From Hygrocybe punicea (Eukaryota > Basidiomycota > Agaricomycetes > Agaricales > Hygrophoraceae), in NCBI GenBank assembly GCA_963556145.1, contig OY744463.1:4712001-4776000 (forward strand): 64,000 nt of DNA, in the 5' to 3' direction. This document shows positions 47,817 through 59,261 of this stretch, piece after piece. The translations under genes and the position numbers were made by a program. The stretch's first letter is position 1, and the number at the start of each line of letters is the position of its first letter. A model generated the notes under the pieces. It searched no databases. It worked only from the letters and a program-made list of their open reading frames with translations, and was not told where the DNA came from.

Positions 47817-47951
47817 GACGAGAACGCTGGTCGTCCGCCAAAGTCAAGTCACGGCCACTGTCACTGTGACAGGAGGCGTGGTGGCTGTACACCTGTACAT
47901 TTGCGGACTCGTGACGTCGGATTTCGGGCTCATTCTTTCTTCGAAGCGCTC

Positions 47952-50132
47952 ATGACTGAAAGAAATATCGGAAGACCTTGGAGTGCACATGAAGACCGCC
48001 TGCTAACAGATGCAGTTACGCTTTACGGGCCAAATGATAACTGGAAAAAAATTGCCCTCTTGGTACCTGGCCGTACCAACAAAGCTTGTCGGAAGGTACT
48101 GTGAGGTCGTTGCAATGCAACGCGCTCATCACTCTAATGCGTCTTGCTAGCGTTGGCTTCATTCGTTGTCGCCATCTATCAAGAAAACAGCATGGACATC
48201 GGAAGAGGATCGACGGCTGCTAGGGCTATTCACTACTCATGGGCCAAAGTGGTCTGTCATTGCGCGTCAAATACCCGGAAGAACGGACGATGCGTGTTCA
48301 AAGAGGTACAGAGAAGCTCTTGATCCTGCCTTGAAAAAGGACGAATGGACCTTGGAAGAAGATGAGAAGTTAATGGAAGTTTTCGGACGACTGGGCGGAA
48401 AATGGGGCCAAGTTGGCCAGGAACTGAGGCGGAGCGGTCTCGGCTGTCGTAACAGGTGCAGTGGTGAATGGTAAACCGCTCGGCTTAGCTTTCTTACCCG
48501 TTGTCAGATGGAGAATGCTTGAACGCAGGCGGGCTGCGTTATCAGCTAAGGGTATTGCAACAGGAGGTCCTTCAGCCTTCAACCCCGGGTTGATCGAGTT
48601 TCCACCTGGACTGGAGCAATCTCAGATCCCAAGTTGGCGAACATCTTTTGTCATGGGACGAGCACCAGGTTGGCCTGGCGGGTTGTTACATGGCAATCAA
48701 AACGTGATTTTACCAGGACAAGCCGCAAGCCCTCCATTGTCGCACGAATTTTCTACGGCGGTAGTGCAAGAGTGTTTGCCAGTACTTCATGATGTATCTC
48801 TCGACGGAAATCAAGCGTTCCCTCCCTTTCAGTATACTTCGTCCTCTCTGAGTGCTGCACTGTCAGATTCCCAGCCATCACACCCATCACCTTCGACCAA
48901 TATGGACGTCTCGCTGGATCCATCCAATGCGATCAGTCACTGTGCTCAGCCAAGGATATCACACGATATCTGCACCGATGTCCCTATCTCGGAGGACGAT
49001 GCTTATATTCATCGAGCAATCCGTCAGCCTGTGTCTGCACTCATCACACGGGACAACTCCAGCCGTGGCACTCTTGCAGATGCATCTTCGTACCATCACA
49101 ATGCAGAAGATACCTTCGATGTTGGTGGCAGTTTAAGAGACTCGACCCCGGTCAGCTATTCCGCTCGAGAGGGCCGTGGTGGACCCCAATCTCTTATTTC
49201 AACGTCGATCGGTGTCTCTGCCCTCAATTTATCTCCAATTTCTAGCCCTCATAATGCCTCGCTACCGGTTGATCCTCCTAACATCAGGCAGCTTCCGTCT
49301 ACATCCATATTAGTTTCCCCTTCTGGTTCTCTCCAACAATTGCGGCGAAAAACTTCGGTGTCATCGAAAAAGTCTGAACAGCAAGGTCCGCTGCGGCTTT
49401 CATCAAACTTGCAAGTGACTTCTGAGTAAGTTCTTGGATTTACAATGTTTTTGGAGATCAATCAACAATTTCCCCAGTCCTTTGGTCTTACCCTACACGT
49501 GCGGCTATGAACGGTGCCGCGTGTCCCCAATCATTGTTTCCCGCTTTATCACCTCCAAGGAGTTATCGGAACACTGCAAAGCCGAACATGCGGATCGTTC
49601 AGCTACTGATAGACCGTATCGATGTGGCCTCGATGGCTGCGGTAAGTCTTGGAAGGTGCGTGTCTTAGCCTAAATTTCTACTGCGTTCCTTAACACGGAT
49701 AACAGAGCGTCAACGGTCTTCAATATCATTTGCAGATGTGAGTGAACTCTGACCTATCTAGTGAGCTCCTGAAGAATTATGCTTCTTCAGCTCGCAGGCA
49801 CATTTTCAACATGCGATCTCATCTGCTCTCAACCGAAACTCCTTGGATATCACCGCTCCATCTTCTGTTCCTGTTGCTGAAGGACAGAGAAGTCCGGAAA
49901 AAATCTTCTGTTGTTCACATCCTCAGTGCTCTAAGGTGTATAGACAGCTAAGTGGCCTTAGATATCATCTCTTACATGTATGTCGGCTGCGGGGTTCATG
50001 AGATCATGACTGATTTTCAGTCAGGGTCATCCCAAAGATATGCCCGCTCAGCTACACGTGGTACCTCCGACTTTGGCTCGCAGAGTGGCTGACAAAATTC
50101 GTACTAAAGGTCTTCAGACCGGAGGGTCATGA
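47952..50132 (+). CDS. Three-repeat Myb protein fused to C2H2 zinc fingers
   Basis: Probable transcription factor; no named orthologue recognised. Exons: 47952-48095, 48151-48455, 48508-49425, 49478-49655, 49706-49737, 49791-49977 and 50025-50132; 623 residues. Residues about 5-160 hold three Myb/SANT repeats (RPWSAHEDRLLTDAV, TAWTSEEDRRLLGLF, DEWTLEEDEKLMEVF) with regularly spaced tryptophans. A Ser/Pro-rich stretch of about 300 residues follows, then three Cys/His modules: YTCGYERC..EHCKAEH, YRCGLDGCGKSWKSVNGLQYH and FCCSHPQCSKVYRQLSGLRYH. Joining introns have strong signals (GA|GTAAGT..CCCCAG), so the two halves look like one gene. The acceptor at 49790 was preferred to a CAG 7 nt downstream because only it keeps the third finger in frame. 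Confidence 0.85.
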
Positions 50133-50686
50133 AAGGGGAGTTGAAGGGTCTTGTTTCGTCGTTCATGACATTGGCAGCTGTGTTTATTGCGTCTAACAGG
50201 CACCCTTTTCTAAAGCCATCTGCAGTTTCACGGCAAGGCCTCCTTGATTATCGCTGGAGAGAAGTTGTTCCGGCGAACGTATTGTTTTATCCATGGCGTT
50301 TAAGAAGCAACCTTCCTCTGTGGATTCGTGCACGCTTGGATAGAGCAAATCGATAGTTCTTTCACACGTTATGCTCACCAGATATTAGTATCAAGTAATC
50401 TACACACAATCTACACACAATCTTTACTATTGCTAATCTATCGTATGTAAATCGTTATTAACTCATTCAACTGAACTTGCGGTTGGACCGAGACTTGTGT
50501 GTAAGCAATTTGCATATTCTCCCGATCGAAATAAGAGTACTAGTTATACGTTGTACCTCCAAATCCGTATGATCCCGTTTGTTAGAGCACTAGTATTTTG
50601 AGAATTCTCATCATACCCCACCAGCGCCGAATTGAGTTGCTCTATGCGGTCGATTCAACGACAAGAATACGGGCATAAGACGTTAC
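50133..50686. other. Convergent intergenic region
   Basis: 554 bp between the stops of the Myb/C2H2 gene and SGT2. No gene is supported. A short tandem (ATCTACACACA twice) occurs near 50398-50420. Confidence 0.4.
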
Positions 50687-51853
50687 CTACAAATTTCTCA
50701 ATGTTGGGTCGCTCATGACTTCATCCATGCTCGGCATCCCCCCTCCGGATTGGACGCGATTCAGCTAAAAGGGGAGTCATGTTATCGACCATTGGCAGGA
50801 TTCGGCAGAACATACCATGCTCGCAACCGCTGGGTTTTGCATTAGTCTCTCCATACCACCATTTGCCATCATTTGCTGTGCCATCTGCATCATCATCGGG
50901 TTATTCATCAAGCTCGCCATATCAGGCATCCCACCCCCAGAACCGGCACCACCACCGAAATTTCTTAGCATATCAGCCATACCGCCTAGTCCTGCACCCG
51001 CACCTGGAGCACTTGTACCCGAGCTAGATGGAGGAGAGGGGCCGTCATCAGGAATGAGGGGAGGTGGGGTGTCGTCGTCTTCGTCTTCTGGCACTACGCG
51101 AGCTTCAGCATTGTGAAGGCCTGACTTGAGGCTGGAATTCGTGGGATCCTTTTCAAGACCTCGCCTGAAAGCAGACGCAGCGGCTTTGAAGTCTCCGATA
51201 GAATATTGAGCGTGTCTGTGTGACATTATTTCAGTAATATTGTGCTAGCCGAAAATTAATATGTACCCTAGGCGATGGTACGCCTTGACGAAAGAAGGAT
51301 CAACGTTGATCGCTCTTTCAGCATCGCCAACTGCGGAAAGATGGTCGCCTTTACTGGAATGCGCCGCAGCACGGTTGGAATAGTACACGGGGTTCGTGGG
51401 ATCCAAGGCAACGGCTTGCGTGTACGAATCGATAGCTTGGTCGTATTGCTTACTAGACATTTGAGCATTCCCTGATTGCTTTAACTTCTCGGCTTGAAGT
51501 CTGTCTTGAGGCGAAGGCGCCGATGGCAGAGACGCGGTGGGCGACGACGTTGCAGCTTGAGAACCTGAACCGACTTTTTCTTTCGTCTTCAAGAAGACAT
51601 CAAAGATGGTCTGCAGGTTAGGTTTTATACTTAATTGATCGCGTTGTGTCTGGTCTGATGGATCTACACCAAAAGCTTCACCGATACATTGCACTAGACG
51701 GCTGATGTTTGTTTCGATAACAAAAACAATGAGTAATAACGCACTTGCAACTTCAAGACCTTCCCTGTCGTCTTGCTTGACTGACCCATCCTCTACGGAT
51801 TTTTTCAGAAAATCAAGGATTGAGAGGACGAGTTGCTTCAAGTTGTCCGCCAT
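50687..51853 (-). CDS. SGT2: SGT2/SGTA TPR co-chaperone
   Basis: Hands tail-anchored membrane proteins from Hsp70 to the Get4/5-Get3 pathway. Exons (minus): 51853-51745, 51693-51267, 51215-50816 and 50764-50687; 337 residues. An N-terminal homodimerisation domain (EGLEVAMQCIGEAFGVDPSD, split by the first intron) is followed by three TPRs from about residue 100 (KLKQSGNAQMSSKQYDQAID, DPTNPVYYSNRAAAH, GDAERAINVDPSFVKAYHRL). The Met/Gln-rich C-terminal part (MMMQMAQQMMANGG) binds hydrophobic clients in this family. The last exon restores RVQSGGGMPSMDEVMSDPTL. Divergent from PRP19 with only 74 bp between start codons. Confidence 0.94.
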
Positions 51854-51927
51854 TCTCACTATTGAAGTAAACAATCGTCAACATTAGTTTTATTCGACCA
51901 GCGTGAGAATTGACTCAGACACTTACC
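51854..51927. promoter_or_regulatory. 74-bp divergent promoter, SGT2 / PRP19
   Basis: The shortest divergent spacer in the window. No TATA element is visible, so the genes' 5' UTRs must be very short or overlap. Confidence 0.5.
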
Positions 51928-53565
51928 ATGTTTTTCTGTGCCATCTCAGGGGAGCCTCCCCAGAACCCCGTTGTCTCCTCCAAGTCAGGCCATGTTTATG
52001 AGCGGCGCCTCATTCTCAAGTATATCACCGAAAATGGCTCGGACCCCATTACAGGTGAAAAATTGGAGGAATCAGACCTGGTCTCCGTCAAAGCCAGTGC
52101 GTTTCTTTCTTTCAAAAACATGATTTTTTTTTTCATTTTTTCATCATGCTGATAAAAACACGCAGGTCCTAGCACTGCACCTCCAAGACCGCCAACGCAT
52201 TCTTCCATTCCGGCTCTTTTACATACCCTCCAAAACGAGTGGGATGCCCTTGTTCTTGAGACTTTTGCGTTGAAACAGCAGTACAACTCGACTCGGCAGG
52301 AACTCAGCTATGCTCTTTATGCGCAGGATGCTGCCACACGTGTTGTTGCGCGCCTTATCAGGGAACGCGACGCCGCTAGAGAGTAAGGATCCTTCTGATT
52401 TTACGGCTTAACGCTCACATCACTACCTAGAGCCCTTGCAAATGTTCAAGCCACAATGGGTCTACCTCCAACTGCGCCTTCCGGCGAGGATATCGAAATG
52501 AACGATGAAGGCCAAGACGTGGAAGATACACTTCCCAAATCCATCATAGAGCAAATAGACGAGACCCATAAAGTGCTCTCTGCGGCACGCAAAAAGCGAA
52601 AAGTGCCTACTGGCTATGTTAATGCTGCGGAGCTGAAGTCCTTCACGGCGAAGCATACCATTCCATCCCTACATTCAGCTTCTCCGGCCGGGATCACTTG
52701 TTTGGCTATTTCCCGTGCCAACCCTTCGCGATTCTTGTCCGGAGGAAATGACAAGATCGTCCAATTGTACGACAGAACCACTGACAAGGTACTGGCCTCA
52801 CTCAAGGGTCACACAAAAAAAATAAATCACGTCGCATTCCGTGAACGTGATGGGGAACCCACACTATTGTTGTCGGCAAGCGCAGACAAAGTTGCGAAAG
52901 TGTGGTCCCTTGACTCCGCATCGGAAGAATTCACACCGAAGTCCACAATTAGGACCCACAAGGGGGAGCTGACAGGTTTGATTGTCCACCCGACGTCTAC
53001 CATCGTCGTCCTTGCCTCCCTTGACAAAACGTATTCCTTTCACGATCTTTCCACCTTTGCCCAGGTTTTCCGGTCCGTTCCATCGGACGAGCCGTTCACT
53101 TCCTTATCCATTCACCCAGACGGATCCCTTCTTGCCCTTGGGACGCCTACATCAAAGATTAAAATATATGATGCTCGTACCGGAGCTATCGCTGCGTCCC
53201 TTGTACCTCCCGATAGCACACCGTTCACTGTAAACTCCCTCTGCTTCTCCGAAAACGGATACCAGCTCGTCGCGCCGGACTCTCTGTCTTCTACTGCAAT
53301 TTGGGATCTACGCAAGCAAAAGGCGTCTCACTCAATCTCCTTGGGTGACGGCTTCAAAGTGAACAAAGTCATCTATGACACGAGTGCACAATTCTTGGGG
53401 GTGGCCGGGAATGAGGGCGCTCGGGTGTTTGTACATAGATCGTGGGAGGAGTTGGTAAGGTTTGAGGAAGGGGGCGAAGTGTCTGATATTGTTTTTGGAC
53501 CACAAGGAAAGGAGCTATGGGGAGCAAGTGGGAGAGAGATCAGAATATGGGGCTCGCCGTCCTAA
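51928..53565 (+). CDS. PRP19: PRP19, U-box ubiquitin ligase of the spliceosomal NineTeen complex
   Basis: Scaffold and E3 ligase of the NTC, needed for spliceosome activation and DNA-damage responses. Exons: 51928-52096, 52166-52382 and 52431-53565; 506 residues (yeast 503). The U-box is at the extreme N-terminus ([20 protein letters not shown], then [11 protein letters not shown] and DPITGEKL). A helical tetramerisation region with [20 protein letters not shown] follows. A seven-bladed WD40 domain runs from about residue 205 to the end ([31 protein letters not shown]). Both introns restore conserved sequence. Convergent with the peptide-transporter gene. PRP17 and PRP19, both second-step/NTC factors, lie within 6 kb of each other. 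Confidence 0.96.
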
Positions 53566-53761
53566 CATCCATTTTGTACATCCGGACAGAATCAATATCT
53601 CGGTTAATGGCACGACTTTCGTGTTTCGCGTCATCATTTGTCACGACGAGCACCGTGGCTAGTACATGTACAATACATATGATTTTGATGTGACCACTGC
53701 AGATTGAGTAATAAAATACAATTATACGGAAACGTTGCGGTCATATAAGAGATTCGTAGTG

Positions 53762-56554
53762 CTAAGACCAAGTCTTGAGTCCAAACGTCTCTCCAGGTTG
53801 GAGAGTATACAAAGGCGTGCCTAATGCATCTGCGGTCTTTATCCACACGTTGTTACCCCACCAGTTGATGACGTAGCCGTTTGTGGGCAATTGCACGCAG
53901 AAGAAGATGATGATCAAGGCCAATGCGACACCAGAGTCAAGTGCGGCCGACAGGATGTAATTATAACGCATCCACCATCTGAAGTGGAAGCGACGGATCC
54001 AGTAGTTGAAAATGAAGCCGGTGATGGCCCATGATACGTAATTCATGGCAGTAGCAGGCGGAATGAGGGTAAGGCTGAAGAAGAAGACGGGGATGTTGAT
54101 ATAACGCCAGAAAGAAAGTGGGTAGCGTCGAGCGAGAAAGTAGAACGGAACAGGAAGGACGGCACCAACGAGCAGGGACCATAACAGTGGATTGTACCTT
54201 ATATATACAACTCATCAGAAATCTCGCTCGGCTTGGGGGAATAATATACTCACAGGGCACCAGGACTGAATAAACGCGCAGGTCCAATCGCACCCCAAAT
54301 AAAAGAAGCTTGTCCGAAGGATCGGGTAGGATAACAGTAGAATCCATTTGGTTGTACATCGGTGCAAATGTCGACGACATTTGCAAACATCCATTGTTGC
54401 ACCCCAACACACACAAAACAAACGACAAAAACAGCAACGAGCTGTACCGTAAACATCATGCGGGGTGGGACCTTCATGTAGTGTCCCAGCTTGAGATCGC
54501 CCGCAAATGTAACAGCCTGTGCGGGTCCAACGATGGCCATGGCTTTAAAAATCATGTTGGCGACAGGACGGCCCACGAACATATACCCTGCCATCATTTC
54601 GGCAATAACATTCGTGGCGAAATCTTGATTGGTTATGGCTCGATTTATGGCCTTGGGCAGCGCCAAGACGAAAGAAGTGACCAATCCTACGACAGCACCC
54701 CAGATAGGTAGTCCAGTCGGGAATACCTCAACGGCGGCAAACAACAGGGCTGTGCATGGGATAAATAGCAGCGCATACCACCAAAACGGTACTTCTGGAT
54801 ATGCTTGCATTAGGCGTGAGTGGTAGTCCCTTTCGTCTCTTACAGACTGTCTGAAGCGACGTGCGATGTCATGTCTGAACCAGACTGGAATCGTAGTTTT
54901 GTCAAAAGAAGGCGAAGGAGTAGCGTTGAAATGAGAACATACGATATGTGTGAACTAGAATGGCAGCCAAACCGGCTAAGGAAAGTGCCCAGAACATCAC
55001 CAATGCCATCGGAACGTACATCGGCGAGTACTGTTCGTATTTAGCAGCGTCGAATTGGCCGTCCGTGATCACAGCCAGAATGTCGTAAGGCTTGGCAGTA
55101 TTGTCAAAAATGTGAAATGTTGAGAACGGTAAGTATTTGGTGTAAAACGTGTTCGTGACTGTATCATGGACTTGTCGGCGTCAAGATGGAAGACGGAGGA
55201 CAAAAGTGACGTACAAAAGAAAATTGGGGCGATAATCCAGAAACAAATCACTAGTGAGGCAATCGTGTTCAGCTGAGACCACCACTGGAACGAATAATTG
55301 TCAGCGGGAAATCATGACCTTCGAAAATTTAAGAGACTCACGGGAGTCACCAGAGGACTGCCAATGAGCGAGATCATCGCCCAATCAAATGTAAACAAGC
55401 CCATCCCGAACCCACTGACGGAGCCGAATAGAGTATTGACCAAAACATTTTCGGGCACAATCCAGCACACCCAATTAAAAAGGCTCAGAGCCGTGAACAG
55501 GTACCCAGGAAACCAGTACCAAAGGAAACTGCATGCCAAGGCGATACAGAAGAACCTTTGGCGTGACATGGTTCCAGGCTCGCGTTGGCCGTAGGTTTTA
55601 TGCAAGGTGTTGAACAACGCGCAGCTCACAAGTACTCCCGGCCAAACCATGGAGGCCGGCCAGACGACGAATTGACGCAGAAGACCACCGAAGGCGAAGC
55701 CATATATCTGAGTGGAGAGGACGAGCATGATCTGATAGCCTAAAGGGACTTGTTGATGGTAGATAAGGCGCTGTGAGGCGATAACATCTGTACAATAGGC
55801 GCCGCCACCACCGACAAAAACGTTGGACATGACGGTAATGAGAACATGCTCTTTGATATTGAAGGGACCCGGATTGAGTGACCAGACGCGGCCGAACAAA
55901 CGAAATCGTGTTGTGGGAAGGATCCGCTCAAGGCCTTTGCCAAGAGGTAGCGTTATCAACTGAATTACGATGGAGTAAATGAAGACGGAAGGGTCTACCA
56001 ATAAATTCAGTGGAAATCGGAAGGCATAAGAAAAATAGTACTCACAGCGGTAGGAGAACGCTTGGTTGATGATACCCATTAGAATCAAGGAGGTTAATCC
56101 CAGAAACCACCTGCGGGAAAAGCGGATTAGAAGACGTAATAAGGTCGAACGAACGACCCATACATGCGAAAAGTGTTGACTGGCATCGTTGGATCGTCGA
56201 CGTTTGACACAGAGGCTCTGACTTCCGGGTATGGCGACTCGCTGAAAGGATGTTAAACGGTGAGGATTGGCGGGGAAAGACAACGTACTTCTCAAAATCA
56301 AAGGTACTTTCATGTGCTCTGGAGCTGGACCTCTCGAAGTGCGACTCCGTATCAGCTTCTGAAGCAACGGAAAAGGCGGTGGGATGCTTGTTGTCGATGA
56401 GAGAATCATGCCTAGCTCGAAGGTCGAAATTGGGGTCATTCAAATGGCTCAAGAGGAAGTCAACGTCCTCAGGGACATCAGGCTTGCTACGACGGTGCAG
56501 ACGAGGTAACACTGCGACCTGAGTAGCGCTGCTGATAGATTTTGTCTCATCCAT
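53762..56554 (-). CDS. Oligopeptide transporter (OPT family)
   Basis: Proton-coupled plasma-membrane importer of small peptides, or of glutathione or metal chelates. Exons (minus): 56554-56289, 56241-56164, 56110-56046, 55994-55342, 55284-55215, 55158-54943, 54884-54254 and 54197-53762; 804 residues, typical for OPTs. After a polar N-terminal 90 residues come SVSNVDDPTMPVNTFRMW, GINQ-like IINQAFSYRYPSV, and about a dozen membrane helices, including FNWVCWIVPENVLVNTLFG, LKLGHYMKVPPRMMF and NYVSWAITGFIFNYWIRRF. The C-terminal NGYVINWWGNNVW is characteristic. Seven introns of 47-58 nt all close in frame. Substrate cannot be read from sequence. Confidence 0.92.
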
Positions 56555-57277
56555 GGTGAACGCAGAGAGAGGAAAGGGTGGTGATGCGTATTGCTGCTCT
56601 CGGCCTTTTGACGGGAACAAATGGCATTGCCCCTGATATATCAGGAGGCGAGTCAAGCCAAAAAGACAATTAGACGCCTAACGATCAAGACAAAAAAGAG
56701 TTTGCGGTGACAATAAATAGGAACTCAGACGGACGGACCTGTTCAGTATGCACGTAAGATGGTAAAGATTCCAGATGGCTGTCTCGCTTATTGTGAGCAA
56801 ACCTAATCTTGTGCAGAAACAATAAGACCTGACTATCTTATCTCCGTGTGATCGGGGGTGCTGGATGATGGGAGGAGTACTTACTGACGACGTGTAAGCT
56901 GCAACAATTGCGCAATTGTAGTGGTTGACTGGAATTTCGCGCTCACTACTGGCACGATCCAGCGGACCAGCCGCCAGCGTTCAACGTTCAACGTTCACCA
57001 GCAGCGCCCACGCCTCAGGCACGGTCATCAGATTGGCTCGTGCACGTGTAGAATCAGATAACGACACATGCCCAGTCATACACGTATCATTGGCCCAGGG
57101 ACGTATCGCTGCTGGCGAACTCTTAAGCTGTTCACCCGGGAACAATCGTCTTGAGTCGAGCGGGTCGAAGGCAGTGAATAATTGTAGCATGTAAAGAAAT
57201 TGTTAGGCTCCCTTTTTGTGAACAGGACCAGCCCTAATTCGTCGCTATCCTTTTTCGTGTACTTCCACAACTGGCAA
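56555..57277. promoter_or_regulatory. Divergent intergenic region, OPT / ALG10
   Basis: 723 bp without a supported gene. It contains a small tandem (CGTTCAA three times, about 56979-56998). Open frames here lack splicing signals and family features. Confidence 0.4.
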
Positions 57278-59086
57278 ATGTCCGAGTCAGCGTCGTCCAC
57301 GTATTATCTTCTCTTCTGCGGGGTATGCATTACGGTGCTGAAAGAATTCAACACAATCGTTGATGAGCCCTATATGGTCTGCTGCTCGCTTCAGTTGCCC
57401 CATCAGACCCGTCTGATGTATCTTGAAAGGATGAGCCATTCCACGTCCCACAGGCGCAGGCCTACTGTCGGGGCGAATACACGACTTGGGATCCCAAAAT
57501 CACCACACCACCTGGTTTGTGAGTACGCTCGGCGATCGATAAACTCTCGTCACTACTGCATATTCACCTAGGTACATCATGAGCTTGTTCTTGAAGAAGA
57601 TTTTCATGTTCAAGTGCAGTCTTCCGATGCTCCGTCTCACAACCGTGCTGTCCCTGCTGGCTCTCCCTATCGTATTGACGCGCTTGTTGTGTTATCATCA
57701 ACGGCGAAGACCGCCACGAGCACTCCTGGCTCCTATACCAGAAGCCATCGTCCTCTCCGCGTTTCCTATCGCTTGGTTCTATGCATATCTTTATTACACG
57801 GAAGTTCCGAGCCTAGTATTCGTGACATGGACAGTGGTGGCTGCTTCACAAGGCCAACATTGGCTTGCTGCTCTGGTGTGTTCTCACAAGTCCGATTTCG
57901 CGATACTCGATGACACGCAATAATGGTAGTTAGGCCTTATCAGCTGCATGTTTCGCCAAACGAACGTGGTCTGGGTTCTGTACGCGTATGCATCTAGTCA
58001 GCTGATGTACTTGCGGTTCAGACGTGCCCAGCCCGGGACGCAGCTGCTTGCCAAGTTGCACGATCCACTGGCACTTGAAGCAAACCTAGGTTCGTGTCCA
58101 CCGTTTAACGTCGGCATCGTTCACTGAATGATCATATACTTTCCTGCAGGTGATTTGGTTCAAACACTACTCACTGTACCAAAGGTTATTCCAGACGTTC
58201 TCCCCTGTTTCTTGCCGTACGCGTTGGTCTTGGGATTATTTGGGGCATTCGTTATATGGAACGGTGGGATCGTACTGGGTATGGCTTTGTACATTCAAAT
58301 TGTCTTGGGATCTCATCTCACTGTTCAGGCGACCAGGCGAATCACATACCATCACTTCACATTCCCCAATTGTATTACTTTGTTGCCTTTTCGGGTGTAC
58401 TTGGATGGCCTGTCCTCGTCAGCGGAGGTGGTGGCGTATTTACATTAATGCGAGAGGTCTGGTCACGCATGTTTGGGAACAAATTGTATGTTGTCTCCTA
58501 TGCTCCCGTGGATCCTTCATTCATTATTTTGAATAGGCGGACATTAACTTCCATGTTGATCTCCTCGATCATGGCTGCCACTGTTCACCTGTTCACGTGA
58601 GCCGAACCCTCCCGACACCTACTTTCTAACTACAACTGGAACACAGTGTTCACCATCCATTCTTGTTATCTGATAATCGGCACTACATGTTCTATGTGTG
58701 GCGTCGCGTTTTCATGTTTCACCCGTTGGTGCCTTACCTCCTTGTCCCGGGATACCTAGCCTGCGCATGGGCGTGGTTTTTGCGTGCAGGTAAGTTTTTC
58801 TTCGGGCACTCGGATGTTTGTGCATAACATGATGTATACAGGCCACGACCACACCTTGTTGCAGAGTCTAATCCTTCCGCTGTTTGTCTTGCCTACTCTT
58901 ATAGTCACGCCGTTGCTAGAGCCGCGGTATTTTCTCATTCCTTATATCCTACTGAGAGCACAGGTTGTCCATGTCCCAAGTTGGGCACTTGTGATTGAAG
59001 GACTATGGTACGCTGTGATCAATGGACTGACCATGGTCGTGTTTCTGTACAAGGAAAGGGTAGGGGTTGGTCGGTTTATGTGGTGA
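57278..59086 (+). CDS. ALG10: ALG10, dolichyl-P-Glc alpha-1,2-glucosyltransferase
   Basis: ER membrane enzyme that adds the third and last glucose to the lipid-linked N-glycan precursor. Exons: 57278-57376, 57430-57518, 57572-57875, 57930-58089, 58150-58278, 58329-58485, 58537-58596, 58647-58789 and 58842-59086; 461 residues. The first luminal loop has [17 protein letters not shown] and [12 protein letters not shown], the family's acidic catalytic region. Later landmarks are [53 protein letters not shown] and [14 protein letters not shown], among about eleven membrane spans. The 51-nt intron 58486-58536 has no stop and keeps frame, so it could be retained silently. Divergent from the OPT gene. 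Confidence 0.94.
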
Positions 59087-59261
59087 ACTGTCCGTAATAT
59101 TTGTACGCGACGCCACCACATCAAACAATGCCATACAATAGATATTTCAACCGTGACTCAACCACGCACACGAACATTTTTTGACGACTTCAACGACCAT
59201 TCACGATTTTATTCACAATTTAAGCCTGCTAGCTATCACGCCATCTAATCTCGCTTGTATT

